Shown here one piece after another: positions 44,710 to 53,734 of a DNA stretch of 64,000 nt (the first letter of the stretch is position 1; each line of letters starts with the position of its first letter). The stretch is from contig NZ_JAOPFU010000004.1 in NCBI RefSeq assembly GCF_025515275.1, positions 124,001-188,000 of the forward strand, given 5' to 3'. Source of the DNA: Catenovulum sp. 2E275. Its GTDB lineage: Bacteria > Pseudomonadota > Gammaproteobacteria > Enterobacterales > Alteromonadaceae. The notes under the pieces are model-generated. The model was not told the DNA's origin. It saw only the letters and a list, made by a program, of their open reading frames with translations, and did no database searches. The translations under genes and the position numbers were made by a program.

Positions 44710-45782
44710 TTTACTTCCTTCATAATCAATTTTGATTTTGCGTTATTCTTATATGTGTCCCACATATAGATAAATAGGTAAATCACTAATAACATTAAGA
44801 AAAAGCATAAGATTTCAAACCAAACTGCGGGTTTGTATAACTTCGCCAGAACAGATGGTAAATACAGGGTGTAATGCAATACATACGCAACTAAAGTATT
44901 ACGTCCAATCACCCCTAAAATATAAGTTAACGAGTCAGGACAAATTTTTCGCTCAATTAAAAGCGCTAATAACATCACTAACATTAAGCTCACCCCAGCG
45001 TACAAGGTCAGGTAAAAAAAGTGAGGCGGCGCTTTAAAAGCAGCAATGGCTAAATCATGAATTGGCTGGTTGCTTAGATAAGCGATCCCGCTGGCACCAA
45101 GCACAAATAAAACAGCGGCAAGTGGTAAAAATACTCTGACTCGCTCGGCATTTGATTCAACTGAAAAGTAAAATTTACCCGCTAACATGCCAAAAGCAGC
45201 TAATGTCATTAATGGGAAAAATGGATAAACATCAAAAAATAGCAACTTAAACAAGCCAACATTTTGATATTCAACAAAATGAGTTCCAATAAAATAAGCA
45301 CAGCTATACAGCACTAGCCAAAATACAATATACAATTGTCCTTTTAGCTTATTTAACAGCCAGATATTGATTGGTGCAAAAGCCAGCGCAATTAAATAAA
45401 ACGTTAGGATTTCACCACCAATAGAAAAGCTTTGATATAACAAAATATCCATCAAATTTTCAGCCTGCTTAGGAAAGCGGGTTGCTGAAATTAAGACAAT
45501 AATTTCTCTGGCAATAAAGATTTGAACCAATCGCTTAAATAATTTTTGATTATAAAAATCTGCAATTGAATTTTTTGCAATCAACTTTCGGTTAGCCACA
45601 AAATAAGTAAACCCAAAAGTGAATACAAAAAATGGCGTTGCCACTCTTAAAAACGCTTGTAGCAATTCGAGTATATCTCTGGAAATAAAATTCCGACTTT
45701 CCAGTGCGCTCACATAGTGAATAGCAATCAATAACAAAATTGCCATTCCTCTACATGAATCTAACCATTTAATTCTGGACAT
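44706..45782 (-). CDS. Acyltransferase-3 membrane protein (Arg-His type, second)
   Basis: 358 aa with about ten transmembrane helices. Helix 1 has WLDSCRGMAILLLIAIH, the full Arg-His motif. The end of the protein is a basic cytoplasmic tail. The start is ATG 45782, with AAAGG about 8 bases upstream; the frame also opens at a TTG at 45806. The last helices show GRNTLVAYVLHYTLYLPSVL, typical of the family. Overlaps the next GT4 gene by 4 bases. Confidence 0.83.
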   Translation of the reverse strand: MSRIKWLDSCRGMAILLLIAIHYVSALESRNFISRDILELLQAFLRVATPFFVFTFGFTYFVANRKLIAKNSIADFYNQKLFKRLVQIFIAREIIVLISATRFPKQAENLMDILLYQSFSIGGEILTFYLIALAFAPINIWLLNKLKGQLYIVFWLVLYSCAYFIGTHFVEYQNVGLFKLLFFDVYPFFPLMTLAAFGMLAGKFYFSVESNAERVRVFLPLAAVLFVLGASGIAYLSNQPIHDLAIAAFKAPPHFFYLTLYAGVSLMLVMLLALLIERKICPDSLTYILGVIGRNTLVAYVLHYTLYLPSVLAKLYKPAVWFEILCFFLMLLVIYLFIYMWDTYKNNAKSKLIMKEVK

Positions 45783-45892
45783 TAAACTAACCTTTACCTT
45801 TTCCAAATTTTAATTTGCCGGAGCGAATTAACTTCCCTAACCTAAATAATCTTTACGGATTTTTTGGCATCCGTGTTACCTATTAACTTTCC

Positions 45893-46864
45893 TTATGCCG
45901 TCACTCTACGTCCGAGAAAACAACGGCTTAACAAACTTTTTTTAGTAAATAAATAATGCAAACCTAATGGACATAACAGCGCAATTAAGCTGACAATCAT
46001 TAAGTTTTGCTGCAAATAATGTTTAGTTAAAAAATGAAACGGTTGGTGCAAATACATAATGGTTAATGAGGCCGCACCGAGCGGACATAACAACCGTGCA
46101 ATCCCTGTTGCTTGGACTAACTTTTGGCATATAAACATAATGCTTAAACTGGCTGAAACAGCGTATAACATCACTAATGAAATTGAGTTGATTTGGGCAA
46201 ATTTCATATCTAACTGATACCACTGAGGCGCAATGAACAAATGTACAGATAAACCCATCCAGAGCAGAGCAACACAATAACCCACAACAGCACTGTCAAA
46301 TATGTGTTTTTGACGGCAAATAAACCCTAAATAAAACAAAGGCAAAGACAAAGTAAGCGCATTTAAACCTAACCACCAAGAGGCTGTTGAACTTGCCGTA
46401 AAGTTAATCCAGTATTGGATCAGCAATAGCAACCCCATCACAGCCGTTAAAGCCGTTGGATTTAAATACTTTTGTAATGCTGCAAAAATAGATTGAGTAG
46501 CCAATAAACAAGTCACAAACCAAAATACTGTCATTAATCCGGTTAAATAAGTGCCGCCTTTAACCGCGTTAACCCAGAGCTGGATCAAACCAGCAAAATC
46601 GGCATGTAAAATCGGCTTTAAAGATAAAGTGGTTGTAAATATTAATAAAAATGTGATGTACGGGATCAGCAAAGACAATGATTTTTTATTGATATACTCA
46701 GACAAACCATAGTTCGGGTTAAATAAATAACCGCTTAAAATAAAAAACATTGGCATGTGAAATAAATAAATAACTTCGCTTAGTTGGTTTTGGTAAACAT
46801 GCCCTACCACAACCAATGCAATCCCTATCGCTTTATAAATATCAATTGCTTTAGTGTGCACCAT
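45893..46864 (-). CDS. Acyltransferase-3 membrane protein (Lys-His type)
   Basis: 323 aa, about ten transmembrane helices. Helix 1 AIDIYKAIGIALVVVGHVYQ keeps the catalytic His with Lys in place of Arg, then LFHMPMFFILSGYLF. It belongs to the same fucose-4-O-acetylase-like subgroup as the 39803-40816 protein, but the two are clearly diverged rather than recent duplicates. A GAGG site lies upstream of the ATG. Second gene after the GT2 gene in the assembly run. Confidence 0.85.
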   Translation of the reverse strand: MVHTKAIDIYKAIGIALVVVGHVYQNQLSEVIYLFHMPMFFILSGYLFNPNYGLSEYINKKSLSLLIPYITFLLIFTTTLSLKPILHADFAGLIQLWVNAVKGGTYLTGLMTVFWFVTCLLATQSIFAALQKYLNPTALTAVMGLLLLIQYWINFTASSTASWWLGLNALTLSLPLFYLGFICRQKHIFDSAVVGYCVALLWMGLSVHLFIAPQWYQLDMKFAQINSISLVMLYAVSASLSIMFICQKLVQATGIARLLCPLGAASLTIMYLHQPFHFLTKHYLQQNLMIVSLIALLCPLGLHYLFTKKSLLSRCFLGRRVTA

Positions 46865-46960
46865 AGCAAATACCTCAATACGCTTTATTCTTGTTTTAAT
46901 TTTTATGACTATCTTTTAGCTATCAGTTAACCAGCACAGTAAACGCACACAGAGCTGCAA

Positions 46961-47848
46961 TTAATACATGGTTTTAACTTTGCCGGTCAGCAAAAATTTA
47001 AGTTTTCCGTATTTATCTATAAAATTCAGATACTTGTTGTAATAAACTGCTTTACCTAGTGGCAAACAAAATAAAGTTGTTAATAATCCGGTGATTGCCA
47101 AACAAGCATTTTTTGCCACATAAATACATTTTTGAGCTGCACTTTGCTGGCTAAATCTATATTTACTGTAGGTTGCGCCAATGCGCATTTTGCGAGTAAT
47201 TAAATAACCTATATTCAGTCTATTTTTTTCTACTTCTTCACTGACTAAAGCATCATCACAATAAACAATTTTGCATCCGCTTAGGTGTAATCCATTAAAA
47301 AACTCGGCATCTTCACCACCGGTGCGGCCATAAGATAAATCAAAGCGGCGACCATTAATTTTAGCGGCATTAATCAAAGTACAATTGGCTGCACAACTGG
47401 TTAACACTTTGCCGTTTGCATGGCGTTTTCTGTCAAAAAAACCACCTTCAATAATCCATTTTTCAGTTCCCGCCGGATAAGTAGAATGCACTCGCCCACA
47501 CACAATATCAGCCTGATATTGCAGTGCCGAAGAATATAAATTAAGTAGCCAGTTTTCATCCGCTACTTCATCATCATCCATTAAGGCAATCCATTCACCG
47601 CTGGCTTTGTCTAAACATAAATTGCGCGCAGCTGAAATGTTTTGCTCATTTTGGGTTAAGTAATAAAGCGGATATTTGAAATCGATTCTCACTTGCTCAA
47701 TCAGTTCTTTAGCAAATTGAGCTGAATCATTATCAACTACAATGACTTCCAATGAAGCCAGTGGCGGTAAGTTAAGTCGATTTATACTCGCCAGCGTATT
47801 CACTATATGCGCGCGTTTATAAGTACAAATACATACCGAAATTAACAT
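46961..47848 (-). CDS. GT2-type glycosyltransferase
   Basis: 295 aa GT-A fold enzyme. N-terminal ISVCICTYKRAHIVNTLASI is the GT2 opening; VDNDSAQ and the metal-binding ALMDDDEVADENWL (DxD) follow, with RTGGEDAEFFNGLHLSG as the late acidic ED motif. Start is placed at ATG 47848, six bases after GAAAGGA; the frame also opens at TTG 47866. A hydrophobic helix near 245-262 suggests membrane attachment. Probably the second sugar-transfer step after the WcaJ-type enzyme. Confidence 0.88.
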   Translation of the reverse strand: MLISVCICTYKRAHIVNTLASINRLNLPPLASLEVIVVDNDSAQFAKELIEQVRIDFKYPLYYLTQNEQNISAARNLCLDKASGEWIALMDDDEVADENWLLNLYSSALQYQADIVCGRVHSTYPAGTEKWIIEGGFFDRKRHANGKVLTSCAANCTLINAAKINGRRFDLSYGRTGGEDAEFFNGLHLSGCKIVYCDDALVSEEVEKNRLNIGYLITRKMRIGATYSKYRFSQQSAAQKCIYVAKNACLAITGLLTTLFCLPLGKAVYYNKYLNFIDKYGKLKFLLTGKVKTMY

Positions 47849-47960
47849 AAAGTATCCTTTCTTCAATCAAGCCACTTGCTAGATAACAAGCGGGCTTAAA
47901 GTTAAAACTCTGGTTTACACAAATAATTTAAAGACTCTACTTCTATTTTTAAGGTTTTGT

Positions 47961-49361
47961 TTAATAAACGTTTTTACCAACAAACCCTTTATAGAAGGTG
48001 TAAAACACAATTTTAAAATCCATCCATAATGACCAGTTTCGAATATAGTCCAAATCAAACTGAATACGCATCTGCATTTTATCTAATGTATCCGTTTCAC
48101 CACGCCAGCCATTAATTTGTGCCCAGCCGGTAATACCTGGTTTTACTTTATGTCTCAGCATGTAGTAATCCACCACTTTGCGATATTGCTCATTGTGCGC
48201 AACCGCGTGTGGTCTTGGCCCAACAACAGACATAGTGCCTTGTAATACATTAATAAACTGAGGTAATTCATCTAAAGATGTGCGGCGTAAAAATGCCCCA
48301 AACCAAGTGACACGGGCATCGCCTTTTTTAGCCTGAGTTACAACATCACTGTTTTCAGTTACTGTCATGGTTCTGAATTTCCATATTTTTATCCGTTTGC
48401 CATCCATACCATATCTGTCTTGTTTAAAGATCACCGGGCCTCTTGAGCTTAATTTAACGCCCAGCGCAATAAACATCATGGGGATAGCAATAATCGATAA
48501 AATAATGCTGGATAAAATCACATCTTCAATTCGTTTAATCATTGAAGCGCCGCCATGCATTGGTGTGTCATACACACTCACAGTTTGGATTTCACCAACA
48601 TGCGCCATGCGAGAATGTAATAAGTTGTAGGTAAAGAAATCTGGGATGACATGAACATCTAAAGTGGTATCGCCAAGTGCCAATAAAATGCTTTCAACTT
48701 TATCTTTTAAACTGAGCGGCAGAGCAATAAACAGTACATCTAAGTCACCGGCTTTGGCCTGTTCAATTGCATCTTCAACTTTTCCTTTATACCAAGCATG
48801 ATAGGTTTTACTGAATCGCTCCGGAGACCTATCATCATAAATTGCGCTCAGCTGATAACCCGTTTCTGGATGTTCTAAAATTTCCTGTGCTAGTTTTTTA
48901 CCCGATTCAGTGACCCCGATAATACCAACAGAACGGGTATTGATTCCTTTTTTACGAATAGCAAATAAAAAATAACGAAACAAAACACGCCACGATACCA
49001 GAGAGGCTAAACTTAGAACTAACCAACTTCCCAATGCAAGACGTGAATAATAATCAGCTGTTTTAGTAAAAAAGATAAGTAATAAAACCGGAATTAACAT
49101 TACCAGCCAGCTTATGCAGGTGTAGAACAAGATTTCTTTTAATGCCCCGGCTCGCCATGAGCGATAAAGCCAGAATGCCTCGGCCGTAAAAAAATATCCT
49201 ATGCTGGCGGTCAGTGCTAATACGAAATATAAAAAGTCGTATCGCACATCAAGTAGGTAACATGCCACTAATAAAGTGATTTGAATAAAATATAAATCAA
49301 CCGCCCTGTACATAAAAGCAAACTGATTAATATTGTTTCTGACAAATCCTTTCGAAGCCAC
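47961..49361 (-). CDS. WcaJ-type undecaprenyl-phosphate glucose phosphotransferase
   Basis: 466 aa initiating enzyme of Wzx/Wzy polysaccharide synthesis. Four to five N-terminal transmembrane helices, a Rossmann-like CoA-binding_3 domain (RSVGIIGVTESGKKLAQEIL) and a C-terminal bacterial sugar transferase domain with KIWKFRTMT, RRTSLDELPQFINVLQG, MSVVGPRPHAVAHN and KPGITGWAQINGWRG. It should start the repeat unit with Glc-1-P (or Gal-1-P) on undecaprenyl phosphate. The start is GTG 49361 (MASKGFV), with GGGGAG 7 bases upstream; the frame also opens at TTG 49385. First gene of the assembly operon. Confidence 0.93.
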   Translation of the reverse strand: MASKGFVRNNINQFAFMYRAVDLYFIQITLLVACYLLDVRYDFLYFVLALTASIGYFFTAEAFWLYRSWRAGALKEILFYTCISWLVMLIPVLLLIFFTKTADYYSRLALGSWLVLSLASLVSWRVLFRYFLFAIRKKGINTRSVGIIGVTESGKKLAQEILEHPETGYQLSAIYDDRSPERFSKTYHAWYKGKVEDAIEQAKAGDLDVLFIALPLSLKDKVESILLALGDTTLDVHVIPDFFTYNLLHSRMAHVGEIQTVSVYDTPMHGGASMIKRIEDVILSSIILSIIAIPMMFIALGVKLSSRGPVIFKQDRYGMDGKRIKIWKFRTMTVTENSDVVTQAKKGDARVTWFGAFLRRTSLDELPQFINVLQGTMSVVGPRPHAVAHNEQYRKVVDYYMLRHKVKPGITGWAQINGWRGETDTLDKMQMRIQFDLDYIRNWSLWMDFKIVFYTFYKGFVGKNVY

Positions 49362-49385
49362 GATGACTCTCCCCCTAGGTAACAA

Positions 49386-50138
49386 TATAATTTATTAAAT
49401 AATTCAAATCATGATTAGTACTACTCACCTCTAATTAAAACTCGAAATTGACAAATTTTATGAATAGATAAGCTAAGCACTAAGAATTTCAAAAATATTA
49501 AACTTAATTGACTAAACCATTATGTTTTTAGCAGTACCCAAATATTGGTACCAAACAGTGAATAATTCAGAGGCCTAGATCTAACCAATAAATACTTTGT
49601 AATTCAAAAGCTCAGTTTCATTTTTTAGAGTTCAGTCACAAGATTTTTAAAAACTCAAATTAAACAGTAACTTATGACATTGATGAAATTTTGTTTGGCC
49701 GTTGAACCACAAACCACAACCATTCCTGACAAAGATAGTAATGCATAAAACAAACCAGAGACTGACCATAACCCACAAAAATATAAATGACCAAAAGTTC
49801 AATTAATTAAACATATCAATATCATTAACTTATATTTTAATAAACGAGTTAGCCAACTTAGAAAAAAGAAAATGACAACAACAAAATGACCATTCGTCTT
49901 ACTAACTACTATCACAATAAGAGTGCAAGTCTAGCTAAACGAGTGCCTAAAATGGACAAGAGGTTAAAAATTAATCTTTAAAAACAAAAGCTTAAAATCG
50001 AAAAAGTTAAAATAAAAACATCTTTTTTGGTTTAATGAAAAAGAAATGTAACAAATAGATGAATGGAGTTTTATTAAATAACAGGCAGCCAATAAATTAA
50101 ATTTTACCGCTGCCTGCTTGATGCGCGAATGAGCCTAA
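49386..50138. promoter_or_regulatory. 753-base AT-rich gap upstream of the polysaccharide assembly operon
   Basis: No believable ORF in either strand. It must hold the minus-strand promoter of the 15-gene assembly operon, but no strong -35/-10 pair stands out. A palindrome-like GTACC-N8-GGTAC at 49534-49551 is about 175 bases before the WcaJ-type start and could be an operator. At its right end is the terminator of the MTHFR-like gene. Confidence 0.5.
50082..50116 (-). terminator. Terminator of the MTHFR-like gene
   Basis: Arms CAGGCAGC (50082-50089) and GCTGCCTG (50109-50116); on the minus strand the hairpin is followed by TTATTTAATAAAA and begins about 20 bases after the stop. Confidence 0.65.
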
Positions 50139-50888
50139 TTACAAACTAAATTGCGCTTTTATGGGGAGAAAATATTTTTCTAAATCGATTCTAATCGGCA
50201 TAAAGTAGCAATTAGAGTCGTGTTTTTTACAATGATTTAATACATCAATTGCAAATTGGGTGTTCCATTCGTAGTCTGGACGAAAATCTTTTGGAAAAAC
50301 CACTTTATTTACGTTCTCCCAATAAAGCTTACTTTTTTCAGTAATAACAGGTGAAACACCCCAATATACTCTATCTGCCGGAATAAAATCTGAGTATACG
50401 TCTAATAAGCGCATATCAAAAAATGGCTGAGATAAAATAAAATCACAACCAGCTTCAAATTTATCGTGAATATAATCTTTTTCTTCTTTAACACCACTTC
50501 GATATGGGTCAAAACCACAATAAATTTCGATTGATGGAAAATCTTTACGGATTTGTCTAACCATATCAACAACATGAGTCCGGTAAATTTTGTGTGAACG
50601 ATCAGGTGGTGGATCGCCCGTTACAATTAAGACTTTATCCAGCTCTTTTGCTTCTATGATTTGCTGTAAACGGGTTTCTTTTAAATCAAAATCAATTGAA
50701 CGAATGTGAGGAATAAACCGGTATTTTTCGCGGTTCACATAATCAACGCCATCCCAACTACGAATGGGCAGTCTTAATAAATCCGGTACATTGATCGTAT
50801 CAATAAAAGGCAGTTGCTCTGCAACAAAGTTCAACTGCTCATGTGTTGCTTCAGCTGTTCGTGGAACAACCTCAAATGAAATATTCAT
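50139..50888 (-). CDS. Short methylenetetrahydrofolate reductase-like protein
   Basis: 249 aa TIM-barrel protein of the MTHFR family, about 45 residues shorter than E. coli MetF. MNISFEVVPR keeps the catalytic-type Glu near the N-terminus, and LIVTGDPPPDRSHKIYRT corresponds to the RGDPP folate/FAD loop. FDPYRSG and FILSQPFFDMRLL match the middle and late barrel motifs. The flavin-binding residues are partly diverged, so it may act on another one-carbon or C1-carrier substrate. It follows the dienelactone hydrolase gene by 26 bases. Confidence 0.75.
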   Translation of the reverse strand: MNISFEVVPRTAEATHEQLNFVAEQLPFIDTINVPDLLRLPIRSWDGVDYVNREKYRFIPHIRSIDFDLKETRLQQIIEAKELDKVLIVTGDPPPDRSHKIYRTHVVDMVRQIRKDFPSIEIYCGFDPYRSGVKEEKDYIHDKFEAGCDFILSQPFFDMRLLDVYSDFIPADRVYWGVSPVITEKSKLYWENVNKVVFPKDFRPDYEWNTQFAIDVLNHCKKHDSNCYFMPIRIDLEKYFLPIKAQFSL

Positions 50889-50914
50889 AAACGAAAGTCT
50901 TGCTTATTTCCTGA

Positions 50915-51658
50915 TTAAACTTTTAATTTTCGGTTAAATAACTCAACCGACATTTGATAAACCTGCATCGCTAACGCGGCATCGTATCTGTCTAACCCTT
51001 CATCACGCATAAATGCGTGAGCAGCATTAAACTCGTGCCAGCTAAAGTTTGCCCCAGAATCAATTAAATTGTGGTGAACTTTAAAACGACCTTCATTCGG
51101 AACATGCGGATCTTGCTTACCCCAAACCATTAATAACTCACCTTGAATGTCTTTGGTGCGACTTAATGAGTCATTTCCGGCATCACTAGGTAATGTGCTG
51201 GAGTGAATATCAGTGGCATATAAACAAGATGCAGCCAAAATATTCGGGTTAATTGCCGCGCGATACGCTAAATGTCCGCCAATACAAACCCCCATACTCC
51301 CAACTTTACCTGTACAGTATGATTGTTGTGCTAAAAACTCGATCATCGCTTGGGTATCTGAATCATGCGATTCCAGTGGTTTAGCAAATTTATCGGCATT
51401 GCCTTTATCTTTACCTTCATCGTCATAACCCAAAACAGTACCAATTGGATTTAACTCATGAAAAACCTCTGGTACTAAGACAACAAAACCATGACCTGCC
51501 ATAATAGCTGCTGAACGTGCAATTGGCGCAGTTTGTTGAAAAATTTCTGAATAATAAATAATTGCCGGATATTTCCCCTCAGCCTGCGGACGATAAATAT
51601 AAGTACGCATCGTGCCGGTTGGGGTTGGTAAATCCACAAATTCAGTTTGAATAATCAC
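50915..51658 (-). CDS. Dienelactone hydrolase family protein
   Basis: 247 aa alpha/beta hydrolase. The nucleophile elbow is GVCIGG with Cys in place of Ser, the acid is in LLMVWGKQDPHVP and the His in FNAAHAFMRDEG; ISRSYYSEIFQ-type oxyanion region is seen as IIYYSEIFQQTAP. Such Cys hydrolases act on lactones or small esters. Genuine dienelactone degradation genes are not nearby, so the substrate is open. Same transcription unit as the MTHFR-like gene. Confidence 0.88.
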   Translation of the reverse strand: MIIQTEFVDLPTPTGTMRTYIYRPQAEGKYPAIIYYSEIFQQTAPIARSAAIMAGHGFVVLVPEVFHELNPIGTVLGYDDEGKDKGNADKFAKPLESHDSDTQAMIEFLAQQSYCTGKVGSMGVCIGGHLAYRAAINPNILAASCLYATDIHSSTLPSDAGNDSLSRTKDIQGELLMVWGKQDPHVPNEGRFKVHHNLIDSGANFSWHEFNAAHAFMRDEGLDRYDAALAMQVYQMSVELFNRKLKV

Positions 51659-51884
51659 GTCAGCTATCCTTTAAAGTGCAAAATTAGCCGCATTATACAG
51701 AAACTCAGCTTGAGATTGTGTTTTTTTTATAAACCCAAGCTGCGTATAAAAAATGTTGATATAAAATAAATTTAATCGGCTCATGTAGATTGCTGGCAAC
51801 ATACTTGCTTAATACCACAATTGTGAACTTATACGTTTAACTTATGCACCATAATTAGACAGGAAACATATCAAGGAGAATTAT

Positions 51885-52769
51885 ATGCCAGCTCAGCAAC
51901 TCATTCACGAGCTTATTGAAACCCATAAACTTCCTGCTCACTTTAGCCAAATTGTCGAGCACTACTATTTACCTTTATGTGCCCGCTTGGTTCAGCTTAA
52001 AAAGGCTAAATCAGATACCTTATATGTTGCAATTAATGGTAGCCAAGGCAGCGGAAAATCAACGATGGCTGCTTTTTTAACAGATTTACTCAATAAAATC
52101 TGGCAACTCAAAGTGGCTAACTTATCAATAGATGATTTTTATTTAACCCGCAAAGAACGCAAACATTTAGCTGAACATATTCACCCATTATTAATGACCC
52201 GCGGTGTACCCGGTACCCACGATATTCCACTGGCTTTGCAAACCTTAAAAAAACTGGCTAATCCTAATAAATCCGTGCCGGTTGTGCGCTTTAATAAAGC
52301 AATAGACGACAGAGCCAATGAAACTCAGTGGAGCTATATTGACGGACCTGTCGATATTGTAATTTTAGAGGGCTGGTGTATGGGCATTGAAGCCCAAAGT
52401 GAAGCTGATTTATACACCCCAATTAATAAGCTTGAAAGTGAAGAAGACAGTAATGCTAAGTGGCGACATTATGTAAATGATCAACTCATGAATCACTACC
52501 CCAACCTATTTAAACAATTTGATTATTTAATTATGCTAAAAGCGCCCAGCTTCGATTGTGTATACCAATGGCGCAAGCGTCAGGAAGATAAACTTAAAGC
52601 CAATGCAGGATTACAAACGCATGTTATGTCAGAGCCAGAATTAAAACGCTTTATTGAACATTATCAAAGATTAACAGAACATGCGTTAACTGAATTACCA
52701 ACTAAAGCCAATGTGGTATTTAACTTAGACGAAAGCCAACATTTTACCCAAGTAACAGGACTGCATTAA
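51885..52769 (+). CDS. P-loop kinase of the D-glycerate 3-kinase (GLYK) family
   Basis: 294 aa. Walker A GSQGSGKST is at about residues 52-60; LSIDDFYLTRKER and TRGVPGTHDIPL are characteristic of the plant/cyanobacterial glycerate kinase and uridine-kinase-like superfamily; ILEGWCMGIEA is the Walker-B region. It should convert D-glycerate to 3-phosphoglycerate. Its neighbours use and produce exactly these compounds (glucosyl-3-phosphoglycerate enzymes), which supports the assignment. AAGGAG precedes the ATG. Its stop overlaps the next ATG by one base (TAATG). Confidence 0.87.
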   Translation: MPAQQLIHELIETHKLPAHFSQIVEHYYLPLCARLVQLKKAKSDTLYVAINGSQGSGKSTMAAFLTDLLNKIWQLKVANLSIDDFYLTRKERKHLAEHIHPLLMTRGVPGTHDIPLALQTLKKLANPNKSVPVVRFNKAIDDRANETQWSYIDGPVDIVILEGWCMGIEAQSEADLYTPINKLESEEDSNAKWRHYVNDQLMNHYPNLFKQFDYLIMLKAPSFDCVYQWRKRQEDKLKANAGLQTHVMSEPELKRFIEHYQRLTEHALTELPTKANVVFNLDESQHFTQVTGLH

Positions 52770-53611
52770 TGTTAAATCCAAACTACCAGTTAATGATATT
52801 TACCGATATGGACGGTACGTTATTAGATCATGATACTTACTCATGGCAACCGGCAATAGCTAGGCTTAGCCAATTGAAACTATTAAATATTCCAGTTATT
52901 TGCAATACTAGTAAAACCTATGCAGAAGTAACCCAGCTACACCAAAGTTTAAGCTTGGATGCGCCTTTTATTGTTGAAAATGGCTCGGCCATTTTTTCAC
53001 CCGCACCAAAAAATAGCAGTTCCCAAAAACCAATTCCCGACAATAAAGCACTGCACCAACTTGGTTCAAAACGAGCAGAGATATTGCAACTTTTAACTCA
53101 ATTAAGACAACAAGGCTATTTATTTGAGGGCTATAGTGACTGGTCTTTAGAGCAAATTATTCAACATACCGGCTTAACCAAACAACAAGCGCAAGAAAGT
53201 GCCACCCGAATTTACTCAGAGCCTTTAATTTGGCTGGATAGCGAAGCCAAAAAACAAGAATTTATTCAACAAGTTAACCAAGCTGGTTTTTCAGCATTGC
53301 AAGGCGGACGGTTTTTATCTGTGCAAGGTCAATGTGATAAAGGTCAGGCATTAAACTGGTATAAAGAACAGTTTGAGAAAGATAAACAAAAGCCAGTGAT
53401 TACAGTGGCTCTGGGCGATAGTGCTAATGACATTGCAATGCTGGAAGCAGCCGATGTATCTGTCTGGATTAAATCGCATAAAGCCTTCCCAAGTTTAAAA
53501 AAATCAAAGCAAGTTTTCACGTCATCTAAATTAGGTCCGGATGGCTGGCAACAAACAATGGCACACATACTGCATTTATATTCAACAGATCAACTTGTTA
53601 AGCTGAGTTAA
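52769..53611 (+). CDS. HAD-IIB glucosyl/mannosyl-3-phosphoglycerate phosphatase
   Basis: 280 aa. HAD motif I FTDMDGTLLDHD at residues 11-22 contains the nucleophile Asp, motif II is CNTSKT, and motif IV ALGDSANDIAMLEAAD is near residues 211-226. The TSKTYAEV and FIVENGSAIF stretches fit the mannosyl-3-phosphoglycerate phosphatase family, whose members also accept the glucosyl compound. It should release glucosylglycerate from the product of the synthase encoded next. Coupled to the kinase by a one-base overlap. Confidence 0.88.
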   Translation: MLNPNYQLMIFTDMDGTLLDHDTYSWQPAIARLSQLKLLNIPVICNTSKTYAEVTQLHQSLSLDAPFIVENGSAIFSPAPKNSSSQKPIPDNKALHQLGSKRAEILQLLTQLRQQGYLFEGYSDWSLEQIIQHTGLTKQQAQESATRIYSEPLIWLDSEAKKQEFIQQVNQAGFSALQGGRFLSVQGQCDKGQALNWYKEQFEKDKQKPVITVALGDSANDIAMLEAADVSVWIKSHKAFPSLKKSKQVFTSSKLGPDGWQQTMAHILHLYSTDQLVKLS

Positions 53612-53734
53612 TCTGATTTTTGTTTAAATTAAGTGTCATAAAAGTTTGCCATAGTGACATAGCAACTAAACTACAGATTAACAGGTATGTATAACAATAC
53701 GCACAGCCGCGTACCACTACTTTAAGGAGCAATC

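Noticed and set aside
32093-49385. Possibility that the AT3 genes are a recent tandem duplication
   Set aside because: By eye their helices 1 and lengths differ too much, and they are interspersed with unrelated genes; they look like independently acquired paralogues.
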